Below, piece after piece: positions 1 to 8,773 of a DNA stretch of 64,000 bases. Source of the stretch: Pseudidiomarina sp. CB1 (lineage in GTDB: Bacteria > Pseudomonadota > Gammaproteobacteria > Enterobacterales > Alteromonadaceae); NCBI RefSeq assembly GCF_024752025.1, contig NZ_JANTPU010000001.1, positions 1,364,001 through 1,428,000 of the forward strand, read 5' to 3'. The notes below the pieces were generated by a model, which saw only the letters and a list, made by a program, of their open reading frames with translations, did no database searches and had not been told where the DNA came from. Position 1 is the first letter of the stretch, and the number at the start of each line of letters is the position of its first letter. Made by a program: the position numbers and the translations under genes.

Positions 1-439
1 TATCACCGTGCTATTGTTTAGCTCGATTCGTCAGGCAGGCGTGCTGTGGACCACCGTACCGTTAAGCATTATCGGGGTAACCCTCGGCTTAGCGTTAACC
101 GGACAGCCTTTTGGTTTCATGGCCTTACTTGGCTTCTTAAGTCTAAGCGGCATGTTGATCAAAAACGGCGTGGTATTGCTCGAACAAATTCGCGTTGAAC
201 TTGCCGCCGGTAAGCCCGCGCTGCAAGCATTAGAAGACGCAGCCGTAAGCCGTGTGCGGCCAGTTATGATGGCAGCGGTAACCACCATTGTCGGTATGAT
301 CCCGCTGCTATTTGATGACTTTTTTGTCAGTATGGCGGTGGTCATCATGTTCGGCCTTGGCTTTGCCACCTTGCTGACACTCGTGGTCGTGCCGGTGATG
401 TACGCGCTGGTCATGCGCGTACCTCACCACAAAGCCTAA
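1..439 (+). CDS. RND efflux pump inner-membrane permease, C-terminal fragment (cut by window edge)
   Basis: The reading frame is open from the first bases, so the gene starts upstream and only about 145 C-terminal residues are seen. They show the last membrane segments of an AcrB/MexB-type (HAE-1) RND transporter: the stretch LSLSGMLIKNGVVLLEQI, then SRVRPVMMAAVTTIVGMIPL, then a final hydrophobic helix ending in VVVPVMYAL. These are the usual TM10-TM12 landmarks of the family. The pump would export drugs or other amphiphiles using the proton gradient, with a periplasmic adaptor and an outer-membrane factor that are not in the window. The gene converges on cusA, with only two bases between the stop codons. 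The substrate cannot be inferred from this fragment. Confidence 0.85.
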   Translation, partial: ITVLLFSSIRQAGVLWTTVPLSIIGVTLGLALTGQPFGFMALLGFLSLSGMLIKNGVVLLEQIRVELAAGKPALQALEDAAVSRVRPVMMAAVTTIVGMIPLLFDDFFVSMAVVIMFGLGFATLLTLVVVPVMYALVMRVPHHKA

Positions 440-441
440 AC

Positions 442-3400
442 TTAGTCGTTCAGTTGGCGGCGGTGCCACAAGTAATACACCGCCGGCAACACGAAGAGCG
501 ACAGCAACGGTGCCAGAATCATCCCACCAATCATTGGTGCGGCAATACGCTGCATCACTTCGCTACCCGTGCCTTGGGTCAACATGATCGGCAACAAACC
601 TGCCACGATGGTAATGACCGTCATCGCTTTCGGTCGTACCCGCAACACTGCCCCTTCTTCGATAGCATCATAGAGCGTAGCTTGTGTGCGTTCCTTGCGC
701 GCATGCCAGGCATTGTTCAGATACAGCAGCATCACCACGCCAAACTCGGCGGCAACACCGGCCAAGGCAATCATCCCCACGCCAACAGCAATCGACAGGT
801 TGTAACCTAACCACCAAATAAACCACAGACTACCGGTCAAAGCCAACGGTAGGGTCGCCATGATCAGCAACGCCTGTTTAAACGAGCGGAAGGTCAAATA
901 GAGCAAGACCAAAATGACCGCCAGCGTTGCGGGGACCACCTGTTGCAGCTTCGCTTTAACCCGTTCCATCGACTCGTATTGCCCCGACCACGACAACGAA
1001 TAACGCGCCGGTAGATCATAGTCAGCCAGTGCTGGCTCGGCAGCAGCAATCACGTCGCCCACGGGCGTGCCAGCGTCAACGTCAATAAACACCCAGCCCG
1101 TAGGCCGCGCATTCTCACTGCGGATCATCGCTGGACCATCGGTCACTTGTACATCGGCCACTTGTTCTAACGTGACCCAAGCACCATTGGCGCTCAGCAA
1201 CGGCAGCTGCTTAATGCGCTCAACATGATCACGTAACTGACGTGGGTAGCGTAAGGTGATGGGATACCGCTCGGTGCCTTCAATGGTTTCGGCAATTTGC
1301 GCGCCACCAATGGCAAACTGAATCAAACGTTGAATACTGGCTTGGTCAATGCCGTAACGCGCTGCTTCAGCAAGGCGCGGACGAATCTCTAAATAGCGTC
1401 CGGCAGCAGGGCGTTCCGCAAACACCGAAGCCACGCCAGGTAGATTCGATAGCCGCTCTTCAAGGTCACTACCGATGCGCTGAATTTCGCTCAATTCAGG
1501 CCCCGCAATCTTCAAGCCCAACGGCGTTTTTAAGCCCGTTGAGAGCATATCAATGCGAGTTTTAATCGGTTGCACCCAAGCGTTGGTAATACCCGGCACA
1601 TTGACCGTCGCATCTAGCTCGGCAATGATATCTTGCAGCGTTACCCCTTCACGCCACTCGCTCTCGGGCTTCAACTGAATGGTCGTTTCCAGCATGGTCA
1701 GCGGTGCTGGATCGGTGGCGGTATCCGCCCGCCCAGTTTTACCAAACACCCGTTCCACTTCGGGCACCTGCTTGATCAGACGGTCGGTCCGTTGCAAGAG
1801 CTCAGCAACCGCGCCAGGACTGATGCCTGGCAAGGTGGTTGGCATGTACAGCAAATCACCTTCTTGCATGGTGGGCATGAATTCACTTCCCATTTTTGAC
1901 AACGGATAGTAACCACTCACTGTCACCAGCACAGCAATCAAAATAACCGTTTTCGGCATTTTCAGCACGCCGTGCAAGAACGGACGATACAACCAAATCA
2001 AAACACGGGTCAGCGGATTACGTTCTTCACTGATGATTTTTCCACGCACGAAATAGCCCATCAGCACTGGCACTAGCGTCACTGCCAAGAGGGCTGCGGC
2101 AGCCATTGCGAAGGTTTTGGTGTAGGCCAATGGTGAGAACAAACGCCCTTCTTGTGCTTCCAGCGAAAACACCGGCACAAAACTCAAGGTAATGATTAAC
2201 AGCGATAAAAACAGTGCTGGCCCCACTTCCACCGTGGCATTACGGATCAAACGCCAGTGCTCTGCCCCTTTGGCTTCTGTACCGTGTTCTTCGCGATAAT
2301 GCTGTAGATGTTTATGGGCATTTTCAACCATCACAATGGCCGCATCGACGAGTGCGCCAATGGCGATGGCAATACCGCCAAGGCTCATAATGTTGGCATT
2401 AATCCCCAGCCAACGCATGACAATAAAGCTCATCAACACCGCAAGCGGGAGCGTGATAATCACGACCAACGCCGAGCGCACATGCAACAAGAACAACACG
2501 ATGACGAGCCCAACGAAGACCATTTCTTCAATCAGCTTGGTGGTCAGGTTATCCACCGCGCGATGAATCAAATCCGACCGATCGTAAGTCGGCACAATCT
2601 CAACGCCTTCAGGCAAACCTTGTTGCAGGGTTTTCAGCTTATCGCGAACCCGTTCGATGGTCGCCAAAGCGTTCTCGCCATGGCGCATCACCACAATACC
2701 GCCGACCACTTCGCCTTCGCCGTTGAGCTCAGCAATGCCACGACGACTTTCTGGGCCGCGGCGCACGGTCGCAACATCAGCGAGAGTTATCGCGTTACCC
2801 GCAGCACTGCGCACCGGCAATGGCAAGTCGCGCAAGTCATCCAACGACTGAAGGTAACCGGTGCCACGCACCATATATTCAGCTTCGGCCATTTCGACAA
2901 TACCACCGCCGACTTCTTGGTTGGCACTGGTAATGGTATTGCGAACTTGTTCCAAGGTCAGTCCATAACTTTGCAGCCGATAAGGGTCAATCACGACTTG
3001 GTAGGCTTGCACCATGCCACCGACCGTCGCCACCTCGGCAACGCCGGCAACACTTTGCAACTCTTGTTTTAAGAACCAATCTTGCAGACTGGTGAGCTCA
3101 CCCAAATGGCGCTCGCCAGTACGATCCACTAATGCATACTGAAACACCCAACCGACGCCACTGGCGTCTGGTCCTAAACGCGGTGTAACACCGGCGGGCA
3201 GACGCTCAGCGGCTTGATTTAAATACTCCAAGACGCGGCTACGCGCCCAATAGATGTCGGTGCCCTCTTCGAACAAGATGTACAGATAGGAATCGCCGAA
3301 AAACGAAAACCCGCGCACTTCGGTCGAACCAGGTACCGCCAACATCAGATTCGCCAACGGCCACGTCACCTGTTCTTCGACTAACTGCGGTGCTTGCCCA

Positions 3401-3561
3401 GGGTATGGGGTTTTCACAATCACTTGAACGTCGGATAGATCGGGAATCGCATCCAGTGGTGTGCTACTCATCGCGCGCCAGCCAAACCAAGCCGCAAACA
3501 GCGCGGCAATCAGCACCAGCATGCGATTGCCCAAACTCCAATCAATAATTTTAGTGAGCAT
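442..3561 (-). CDS. cusA: CusA/CzcA-family heavy-metal efflux RND permease
   Basis: Proton-driven inner-membrane pump of a tripartite heavy-metal exporter, about 1039 residues, the family's usual size. It has an N-terminal helix, a large periplasmic porter region, the TM4 motif [12 protein letters not shown] with the proton-relay Asp near residue 405, and a second repeat ending in [11 protein letters not shown]. Three methionine contexts that line the Cu(I)/Ag(I) path in E. coli CusA are present ([21 protein letters not shown]), which favours monovalent Cu/Ag over Zn/Co/Cd. I chose the start at 3561 (MLTKIIDW) because GGAGG lies six bases upstream; a longer reading from 3591 has no such support. 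The start overlaps the end of cusB by 11 bases, so the two are translationally coupled. No outer-membrane CusC gene is in view. Confidence 0.93.
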   Translation of the reverse strand: MLTKIIDWSLGNRMLVLIAALFAAWFGWRAMSSTPLDAIPDLSDVQVIVKTPYPGQAPQLVEEQVTWPLANLMLAVPGSTEVRGFSFFGDSYLYILFEEGTDIYWARSRVLEYLNQAAERLPAGVTPRLGPDASGVGWVFQYALVDRTGERHLGELTSLQDWFLKQELQSVAGVAEVATVGGMVQAYQVVIDPYRLQSYGLTLEQVRNTITSANQEVGGGIVEMAEAEYMVRGTGYLQSLDDLRDLPLPVRSAAGNAITLADVATVRRGPESRRGIAELNGEGEVVGGIVVMRHGENALATIERVRDKLKTLQQGLPEGVEIVPTYDRSDLIHRAVDNLTTKLIEEMVFVGLVIVLFLLHVRSALVVIITLPLAVLMSFIVMRWLGINANIMSLGGIAIAIGALVDAAIVMVENAHKHLQHYREEHGTEAKGAEHWRLIRNATVEVGPALFLSLLIITLSFVPVFSLEAQEGRLFSPLAYTKTFAMAAAALLAVTLVPVLMGYFVRGKIISEERNPLTRVLIWLYRPFLHGVLKMPKTVILIAVLVTVSGYYPLSKMGSEFMPTMQEGDLLYMPTTLPGISPGAVAELLQRTDRLIKQVPEVERVFGKTGRADTATDPAPLTMLETTIQLKPESEWREGVTLQDIIAELDATVNVPGITNAWVQPIKTRIDMLSTGLKTPLGLKIAGPELSEIQRIGSDLEERLSNLPGVASVFAERPAAGRYLEIRPRLAEAARYGIDQASIQRLIQFAIGGAQIAETIEGTERYPITLRYPRQLRDHVERIKQLPLLSANGAWVTLEQVADVQVTDGPAMIRSENARPTGWVFIDVDAGTPVGDVIAAAEPALADYDLPARYSLSWSGQYESMERVKAKLQQVVPATLAVILVLLYLTFRSFKQALLIMATLPLALTGSLWFIWWLGYNLSIAVGVGMIALAGVAAEFGVVMLLYLNNAWHARKERTQATLYDAIEEGAVLRVRPKAMTVITIVAGLLPIMLTQGTGSEVMQRIAAPMIGGMILAPLLSLFVLPAVYYLWHRRQLND

Positions 3562-4837
3562 GCGCGCCTCCGCTAGCTGGCTGTTCGCCACCCATGCGGC
3601 TGGCTTTTAGGCTCGCCTCAGAATCCAGCAAGAACTGACCAGAAGTGACGACTTTCTCGCCCTCCTCAAGGCCATGCATGATTTCCGCTTCATCCCCCAC
3701 AATGAGTCCCACATGCACGTCACGTTGCTCGAAAGTGTCACCAGCGGTTTGCACCACCACGCGATTACTCGTTCCGGTCAGAATAAGCGCACTCACCGGC
3801 ACCGCTAAGACATCCCGTTTCGGTCCGCCATAGAGTTCAACTTGCGCTTGCATACCCACTTGAATCTCGGTGGCAGCAATCCCTTGCGGCAGCTTGATGC
3901 GGACGCGTTGCGTCTTCGACTGCGGATCAAGCTCAGGGTAAATATAATCAATTTCGGTCTCGTAAGCGTTCAGTCCTGCCTGCGGTAACGTTACATCAGC
4001 AGGTGCTTGCGGACGCAGCCAATCGCTATAGCGCTCCGGCACGTCGGCGATGAGCCATGCACTGTCATCACCGGTCAAGGTAAGCAACTCGGAGCCGGGC
4101 TCCACGTACATGCCCTCGGCCACGTTCAATGCGGTGACCACACCAGAGTGTTGGGCGTACACTGGGAGCCGGTAAAAGATCTCTTGAGATTTTTCCAGTT
4201 GCGCCACTTGTTCGGCGTTAAAACCGAGCAACTCAAGACGCAAACGGCCATCACGAAGTAACCGTTTCGATTGTTGTGGGGTCAAAGTATCGACGGCATC
4301 GAGCGCTTGCAAAAAGTCCTGCTGCGCCACCACTAGCTCTTTACTGTAGATGCTGTAGAGCGCATCGCCTTTGGCAACCTGTTGGCCCTCGCTGCGCACA
4401 AACAACTCTTCTAGCCAACCGGACGCACGCGGATGGATGTGCCAACGTGCGTTGTCGTTCCACTGCACCGTTGCCAAGGTCGGTAGATAACGCCAAAGCG
4501 TTGTACGTTCAACTGTAGCGGTGGTAATGCCAAGGTTTTGTTGCATCTGTCCGCTGATTTGCACATTGACTTCCATCGTCGGCTTTTGCGGCTCTAAATC
4601 CATGCCGCAAATTGGGCAGGTGCCAGGCTCGTCGCGGACGATATGACTGTGCATTGGGCAAACATACTGCACTTCGTCAGTACTGTCTTGGTCACCCTGA
4701 AGCTGTTGCTCCGCTGGGGTCAATTGGTGGTCATCAGTACCGTGCTGGCTGTGATCTTGTGCGTGAGCACTCTGCGCTAAAACATTAACGACCAGTAACA
4801 GGGCCAACAGCCCAACCATCCATCGTGATAAAAACAT
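3551..4837 (-). CDS. cusB: CusB-like periplasmic adaptor of heavy-metal RND pump with N-terminal metal-binding domain
   Basis: Membrane-fusion protein linking the CusA pump to an outer-membrane channel, 428 residues. It begins with a signal peptide (hydrophobic core [13 protein letters not shown], cleavage near AHA). A short heavy-metal-binding domain follows at about residues 58-84, with CPMH and [10 protein letters not shown], a Cys/Met/His motif found at the N terminus of many CusB-type adaptors. The rest is the usual adaptor fold: alpha-hairpin, lipoyl/barrel-sandwich (residues ~125-260) and beta-barrel domains. The C terminus is His-rich (GGAHAH). AGGAG precedes the ATG. It lies between the small Cys-rich protein and cusA on the same strand, so the three probably form one metal-resistance operon. 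I could not identify a regulator box. Confidence 0.92.
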   Translation of the reverse strand: MFLSRWMVGLLALLLVVNVLAQSAHAQDHSQHGTDDHQLTPAEQQLQGDQDSTDEVQYVCPMHSHIVRDEPGTCPICGMDLEPQKPTMEVNVQISGQMQQNLGITTATVERTTLWRYLPTLATVQWNDNARWHIHPRASGWLEELFVRSEGQQVAKGDALYSIYSKELVVAQQDFLQALDAVDTLTPQQSKRLLRDGRLRLELLGFNAEQVAQLEKSQEIFYRLPVYAQHSGVVTALNVAEGMYVEPGSELLTLTGDDSAWLIADVPERYSDWLRPQAPADVTLPQAGLNAYETEIDYIYPELDPQSKTQRVRIKLPQGIAATEIQVGMQAQVELYGGPKRDVLAVPVSALILTGTSNRVVVQTAGDTFEQRDVHVGLIVGDEAEIMHGLEEGEKVVTSGQFLLDSEASLKASRMGGEQPASGGAHAH

Positions 4838-4874
4838 ACATTACTCCTGCAATAACAAACTGAGAAAAAGAAGA

Positions 4875-5237
4875 TCAGCTGTTTGCAGGCATCGGTGGAC
4901 GTTCGAGACGGTCCTTACGGGTAATAAGGTTTGCTAAGGTAGGTAGCCACTGTCGTTGCTCGGGCAACGCACGGGCTGAAGAAAAGTTGGGCAACAACGC
5001 AAGCGCCGTCGCACCACAATAGTGTTGGCAGTCACTACAACTGCCATCACAGGACATATGCTCAGCCATCGCGGTAGCTTGATCACTGTCGTCACAGCAG
5101 GCATGGTCTGCCGCCATGTCGTGATGTTGCGTCGTCATGGTTGTCACCGCCTCGCCCAGAGGCGCAGCAGCGTATGCTGGAGCCACTAAAGGCGCCAGCA
5201 ATAACAACATTATGAGTAGACGAGTCATCACGTTCAT
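4875..5237 (-). CDS. Small secreted Cys/His/Met-rich protein heading the cus operon
   Basis: A 120-residue protein of unassigned family. It starts with a clear export signal (LLIMLLLLAPLVAPAYAA). The middle is rich in metal-ligand residues: TQHHDMAADHACCDD, then MAEHMSCDGSCSDCQHYC, giving about six cysteines, five histidines and several methionines in fifty residues. The C terminus is basic and ends RPPMPANS. Small proteins of this kind often accompany copper or mercury resistance operons (CopL and DUF2946-like groups are comparable in size and composition), but I cannot assign one. It lies 21 bases after the M13 peptidase gene and 37 bases before cusB, all on the minus strand. Metal binding or sensing in the periplasm is an inference from composition and context. 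No good ribosome-binding site is visible, so the start (residue 1 or Met4) is uncertain. Confidence 0.7.
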   Translation of the reverse strand: MNVMTRLLIMLLLLAPLVAPAYAAAPLGEAVTTMTTQHHDMAADHACCDDSDQATAMAEHMSCDGSCSDCQHYCGATALALLPNFSSARALPEQRQWLPTLANLITRKDRLERPPMPANS

Positions 5238-5258
5238 AGCGACAGTCTAACCCATTTC

Positions 5259-7331
5259 TTACCAGATAGTCACGCGTTCTTCTGGTGGTATGTACATCTC
5301 GTCACCAGGCTTCACGTCAAAGGCTTCGTAGAACGCCGGAACGTTGACGACGGTACCGTTCACGCGGTAGTACGCAGGCGAATGCGGATCGCTCAAGACT
5401 TGATTACGCGTGTATTCGTCACGTTGCTTGGTCTGCCACACTTGTGCCCAACCCAAGAATACGCGTTGTTCGCCCGTGTAACCATCAAGTACCGGCGAAG
5501 GTTCGCCATTCAACGAGTCTTTATAAGCTTTATAGGCAATCGTTAAACCAGCTAAATCACCAATGTTTTCGCCAAGGGTCAGTTTACCGTTCACGAACAC
5601 ACCTTCAATTGGCTCGTAGCTGTCGTACTGAGCGGCCAACATTGCGCCACGCTCGTCGAACGCTTCGCGGTCACCGTCAGTCCACCAGCTTTGCAAGTTG
5701 CCGTCGCCATCGTATTTTGACCCTTGGTCATCAAAGCCATGACCGATTTCGTGACCGATGACTGCACCGATGCCGCCATAGTTGACTGCGTCTTCGGCTT
5801 TTAGGTCAAAGAACGGTGGTTGCAAGATACCAGCCGGGAACACGATTTCATTACGCACTGGGCTGTAATAAGCGTTGACGGTTTGTGGCGTCATGCCCCA
5901 ATCTTCTTCTTTGACGGGCTCGCCGATTTTGCTGATGTTCTCTTGATAATCGAACTCAGATGAACGCTTGTAGTTGCCAACCAAGTCGTCTGCCGTCACC
6001 ACCAACGCCGAGTAGTCACGCCACTCGCTTGGATAACCAATGTATGGAGTGAATTTGCTTAGTTTTTCCAAGGCTTTTTGCTTGGTTTCTTCGCTCATCC
6101 AGTCCAGTTCTTTGATCGATTCGCCGTAAGCTTTGATCAAGTTGTCGACCAAGGTTTCCATCCGTTGCTTAGCTTCCGGTGGGAAGTATTCGGCAACATA
6201 AAGCTGGCCTAGCACTTCACCGAGTGCGCCATCAGTCGCATCCACACCGCGCTTCCAACGTGGCTGTTGCTCTGGCGTACCGTTGAGTACTTTGCCGTAG
6301 AACGCAAAGCGGCGATCGCTGATGTCTTCGCTCAAGGCATTGGCGAAACCATTCACCAAGCGCAGGCTCAAATAGTGCTGCCAAGTTTCCAACGGCACGT
6401 CTTTGAACATGTCGCCAAAGCTTTCGAAGTACGAAGGTTGACGCACAACAGCATCTTGCACCGTCGCAATACCCGCAGCTTCTGTGTAAGCACCTAGATT
6501 GAAGTCGCCCATAAGTTCTTTGACTTCATCCATGGTTTTCTTGTTGTAAGTTTTGTCGGCGTTACGGCTCTCAACACGACTCCACTGCACTTCAGCGAGT
6601 TTTGTTTCAAGTTCCAGCACGGCGTCAGCCGCAGCTTCTGCTTGCGCATAGTCAACCAAGCCTAAGACGTCTTTGATATACGACTTGTAAGCTTCACGAA
6701 TTTCGACAAACTTTTCTTCGTCTTTCAGATAGTAATCACGATCCGGAAGACCAAGGCCTGACTGGCTCATGTACATGGTGTTGACGTCAGGATTCTTCGC
6801 ATCGGCATAAACATAGAAGCCGAACGGCGAGCTGATACCGAAGCGCGCCATTTGCGCGAAGTGCGCTGCAACTTGGTCGTGGTTTTGTAAGTTTGCAATG
6901 GCTTCAAGGTCTGCAGCAATCGGTTCATAACCGAGGCTGTTCAGGCGTTCAACGTCCATGAAACTGTTATAGAAATCACCGATTTTATCGGCGTTTGAGC
7001 CTGGTTCAGGTGACGCTTCTGCGGCAGTTTCAATGATCTTGCGCAAGCGCTCTTGGTTTTCGTCACGCAGCTCGTTAAATGAACCGATGCGTGAACGGTC
7101 CGCTGGGATCTCGGTTTTCTCGACCCAACCGCCATTCACATAGGTGAACAGGTCATCTTGCGGACGCACGCTGGTGTTGAAGTCTTGTAAATCGAGGCCA
7201 GACGTCAGTTGTTGCTGTTGCACGTCAGCTTGTTGTTCGGTGGCTGTTGATTCTGTAGATTGTTGTGGCGAACACGCCGCTACGCCAAGTGCCAAGGCGA
7301 CACTTAGTGCTAAAGTACTAACTTTACGCAT
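5259..7331 (-). CDS. M13-family zinc metallopeptidase (PepO/neprilysin-like) lipoprotein
   Basis: A 690-residue member of peptidase family M13. Residues 1-20 form a lipoprotein signal with lipobox GVAAC, so the enzyme is probably anchored to a membrane on the periplasmic side. The catalytic signature HEIGHGFDDQGSKYD (HExxH) lies about three quarters along, followed by the third zinc ligand in GENIGDLAGL. The substrate-binding NAYY motif precedes it, and the C terminus has the family's VNVPAFYEAF and ends in a conserved Trp. M13 enzymes cleave oligopeptides. AGGAAG precedes the ATG. The only neighbour in the same direction is the small metal-rich gene 21 bases downstream, so read-through into the cus genes is possible. 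Confidence 0.93.
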   Translation of the reverse strand: MRKVSTLALSVALALGVAACSPQQSTESTATEQQADVQQQQLTSGLDLQDFNTSVRPQDDLFTYVNGGWVEKTEIPADRSRIGSFNELRDENQERLRKIIETAAEASPEPGSNADKIGDFYNSFMDVERLNSLGYEPIAADLEAIANLQNHDQVAAHFAQMARFGISSPFGFYVYADAKNPDVNTMYMSQSGLGLPDRDYYLKDEEKFVEIREAYKSYIKDVLGLVDYAQAEAAADAVLELETKLAEVQWSRVESRNADKTYNKKTMDEVKELMGDFNLGAYTEAAGIATVQDAVVRQPSYFESFGDMFKDVPLETWQHYLSLRLVNGFANALSEDISDRRFAFYGKVLNGTPEQQPRWKRGVDATDGALGEVLGQLYVAEYFPPEAKQRMETLVDNLIKAYGESIKELDWMSEETKQKALEKLSKFTPYIGYPSEWRDYSALVVTADDLVGNYKRSSEFDYQENISKIGEPVKEEDWGMTPQTVNAYYSPVRNEIVFPAGILQPPFFDLKAEDAVNYGGIGAVIGHEIGHGFDDQGSKYDGDGNLQSWWTDGDREAFDERGAMLAAQYDSYEPIEGVFVNGKLTLGENIGDLAGLTIAYKAYKDSLNGEPSPVLDGYTGEQRVFLGWAQVWQTKQRDEYTRNQVLSDPHSPAYYRVNGTVVNVPAFYEAFDVKPGDEMYIPPEERVTIW

Positions 7332-7355
7332 AACTTCCTCTTAAAAAACAAAAAG

Positions 7356-7477
7356 CGTTATTCGTTATTCGTGCGTTCGGCTACGCCTTACTTTTCGTCC
7401 GTGCTTCGCACTATTCAATAACGAACAGTGAGCGCAGCGAGCGGACGAACAGCGCAGCGCACGAATAACGAGTAACG
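7356..7477. repeat. Long imperfect inverted repeat built from TTCGTTATTCGT-type units
   Basis: The left edge reads CGTTATTCGTTATTCGTGCG and the right edge reads CGCACGAATAACGAGTAACG, which are near-perfect reverse complements about 80 bases apart. The interior holds further inverted pieces (TTCGTCCGTGC, GAGCGGACGAACAG). The same unit appears in single orientation at 15558-15606, 54541-54565 and 59592-59643, each time directly joined to a REP pair. Here it stands alone as a head-to-head pair between two minus-strand genes, where it could also act as a transcript-end hairpin. It has no coding content. Confidence 0.75.
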
Positions 7478-7481
7478 GGTT

Positions 7482-7766
7482 TTAGTGGCCTATCACGTCT
7501 TCGGTGAATAGGTATTCTTTCAATTCTTCGTCAAACTTTTTATCACGCCGGCGGATCCACTCCAACGTCATCGCCGCATGTTCTTTTTCTTCATCACGAT
7601 TGTGAATCAAAATTTTGCGCAGCTCATCGTCTTTGCAGACGTCAATGCGTTGGTTGTACCAATCCACGGCTTCCAGCTCTTCCATGAGGGAAATGATGGC
7701 ACGATGCATGTCGCGGGTTTCGTCCGACAACAGTTCGTAGGGCTCATGATAACCTTCGTTTGCCAT
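7482..7766 (-). CDS. EncFtn-type encapsulated-ferritin homologue without a nearby encapsulin
   Basis: A 94-residue protein closely resembling the encapsulated ferritin EncFtn (Rhodospirillum rubrum Rru_A0973 type), a two-helix ferroxidase that assembles as a ring and oxidises Fe(II). The family landmarks are all present: HEPYELL near the start, MEELEAVDWYNQR with Glu29, Glu30, Glu32, Trp36 and Tyr37, then NRDEEKEHAAMTLEW with Glu60 and His63. By alignment from memory, Glu30, Glu60 and His63 form the di-iron site. The C terminus stops at EYLFTEDVIGH, so the usual tail carrying an encapsulin-targeting peptide is missing, and no encapsulin shell gene is in the window. I chose the start at 7766 because AGGAG lies upstream; a longer frame to 7901 only reads through a REP sequence. 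Confidence 0.85.
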   Translation of the reverse strand: MANEGYHEPYELLSDETRDMHRAIISLMEELEAVDWYNQRIDVCKDDELRKILIHNRDEEKEHAAMTLEWIRRRDKKFDEELKEYLFTEDVIGH

Positions 7767-7834
7767 AACTCGCTCCTTTCTTTTGTTAAAAAGTCTTTCG
7801 GCGAAGTACCTCTTTACCTTACGGGATGCGCCGG

Positions 7835-7846
7835 AGTTGTACAACT
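7835..7846. promoter_or_regulatory. Perfect 12-bp palindrome upstream of the EncFtn gene (possible operator)
   Basis: AGTTGTACAACT reads identically on both strands and lies 69 bases upstream of the ferritin start codon, in the promoter region. A dimeric regulator could bind it. I do not recognise it as a Fur box or any named operator, and a palindrome of this length can arise by chance. Confidence 0.25.
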
Positions 7847-7856
7847 GGAATGATGG

Positions 7857-7879
7857 GTACCCCGTGGTTCTACCACGGG
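7857..7879 (+). repeat. Single REP unit (GTAC variant)
   Basis: GTAC followed by the palindrome CCCGTGGT-TCT-ACCACGGG. The fourth head base is C instead of the usual G, as in two of the copies inside aceF. It lies upstream of both divergent genes (the ferritin and hicA), an unusual place for REPs, which mostly sit after genes. Confidence 0.85.
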
Positions 7880-7913
7880 GGAACGCCAACACAACAACCA
7901 TGGTGGAAATGCG

Positions 7914-7999
7914 TAGCCCGTGGTTCTACCACGGGGAGTGTCGAATTCAACAGCCATTGTCGAAACGTCAGATTGGACCCGTAGTAAACTACGGGCTAC
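7914..7999. repeat. REP pair, left copy of the 86-bp direct repeats flanking hicAB
   Basis: The left unit is (G)TAGCCCGTGGTTCTACC with its stem. A spacer containing CAGCCATTGTCGAAACG follows, then an inverted right unit, CCCGTAGTAAACTACGGGCTAC. The whole 86-bp block recurs in the same orientation at 8680-8765, with small differences in the spacer and one-base indels. Confidence 0.9.
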
Positions 8000-8053
8000 A
8001 AGCATTACCTTTAATACACACCCATGTGTACAAATTACAACTAAGGGACTAGA

Positions 8054-8251
8054 ATGCATTCACGAGAGTTAATAAAACTATTGAAACGCAACGGATGTCG
8101 ATTCATTAGGCATGGCAAGGGCGATCACCAAGTCTGGTTTTCATCCACGACAGGTATGAAATTTACCGTTCCTCATCCGAACAAGGATTTACCGATCGGC
8201 ACAGTTAGAGCCATTTTTCGTGCCGCTGGCATTGAGTACAAACCTCATTAG
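8054..8251 (+). CDS. hicA: HicA-family mRNA interferase toxin
   Basis: A 65-residue protein with the double-stranded-RNA-binding-like fold of HicA toxins. The sequence runs SRELIKLLKRNGCRFIRHGKGDHQVW, with the family's catalytic histidine in HGKGDH, then a beta-strand region FTVPHPNKDLPIGTVRAIFRAAG typical of the family. HicA cleaves mRNA and tmRNA independently of translation. GGGA lies before the ATG. hicB follows after 11 bases in the classical toxin-first order. The pair is bracketed by REP pairs in direct orientation, which suggests it entered or moved as a cassette. Confidence 0.92.
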   Translation: MHSRELIKLLKRNGCRFIRHGKGDHQVWFSSTTGMKFTVPHPNKDLPIGTVRAIFRAAGIEYKPH

Positions 8252-8262
8252 GAGTAGGCAAT

Positions 8263-8682
8263 ATGTTATTTTTAGTTGGGATTGAACCGCCAAAGAAAGA
8301 AAGCGAAGCATGGGGGATTGTCGTGCCGGCTTTTGAAAAGATCGGTTTACTCTGTGTTTCTGCCGCTGATAGCCGTACCGAAATTTTGCCTCGGGCCAAA
8401 CAAGCAATCATGACGATGGTGGAAGAAGCCCTAAACAACGGACATCTACTCTCTCAGTTGGAGCCAGATTTACGTGATTATAGGCTTAATAACCCGGAGT
8501 GTGATGAATGGCTTGCTCTCGAGGTGTCAGTGGAGCACTTACGGCAACGACAAAAGCGCATCAACATTACCATGTCGGAAGCCTTATTGGCGCGCGTTGA
8601 CTCCTTCGTGAAAGTGCACCCTGAATACAAAGATCGCTCGGACTTTCTCGCCAAAGCCGCCGACGAATTAATGTTCAAGTAG
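8263..8682 (+). CDS. hicB: HicB-family antitoxin
   Basis: A 139-residue antitoxin. The N-terminal half is the partial RNase-H-like HicB domain (LFLVGIEPPKKESEAWGIVVP, then an alpha-helical stretch) that covers HicA. The C-terminal ~45 residues form a ribbon-helix-helix DNA-binding segment (KRINITMSEALLARVDSFVKVHP). In this family the antitoxin-toxin complex represses its own promoter. GGAG precedes the ATG. The TAG stop at 8680-8682 is the TAG of the GTAG head of the following REP unit, so the C-terminal end was defined by, or selected together with, that repeat. The protein ends DELMFK, a normal place for an RHH domain to end, so truncation is not obvious. Confidence 0.9.
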   Translation: MLFLVGIEPPKKESEAWGIVVPAFEKIGLLCVSAADSRTEILPRAKQAIMTMVEEALNNGHLLSQLEPDLRDYRLNNPECDEWLALEVSVEHLRQRQKRINITMSEALLARVDSFVKVHPEYKDRSDFLAKAADELMFK

Positions 8683-8765
8683 CCCGTGGTTCTACCACGG
8701 GGGACTCTATTTAAACAGCCATTGTCAAAACGTCAGATTGAACCCGTAGTAGAACTACGGGCTAC
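8680..8765. repeat. REP pair, right copy of the 86-bp direct repeats flanking hicAB
   Basis: Same layout and length as the block at 7914-7999: left unit with GTAG head, spacer with CAGCCATTGTCAAAACG, and inverted right unit ending GGGCTAC. Its first three bases are the hicB stop codon. It ends 64 bases before the lpd stop, just beyond the lpd terminator. Confidence 0.9.
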
Positions 8766-8773
8766 TGCGCATA

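Noticed and set aside
2308-3072. 254-codon frame opposite cusA
   Set aside because: Antisense to a clear CusA coding region, with no domain, signal or ribosome-binding site.
7767-7901. N-terminal extension of the ferritin gene
   Set aside because: The extra 45 codons read through a REP unit and the promoter region; the internal ATG has AGGAG and fits the family N terminus.
7857-8765. REP pairs around hicAB as a CRISPR array
   Set aside because: The repeats are palindromic, paired in inverted orientation and enclose coding genes; there are no regularly spaced unique spacers and no cas genes.
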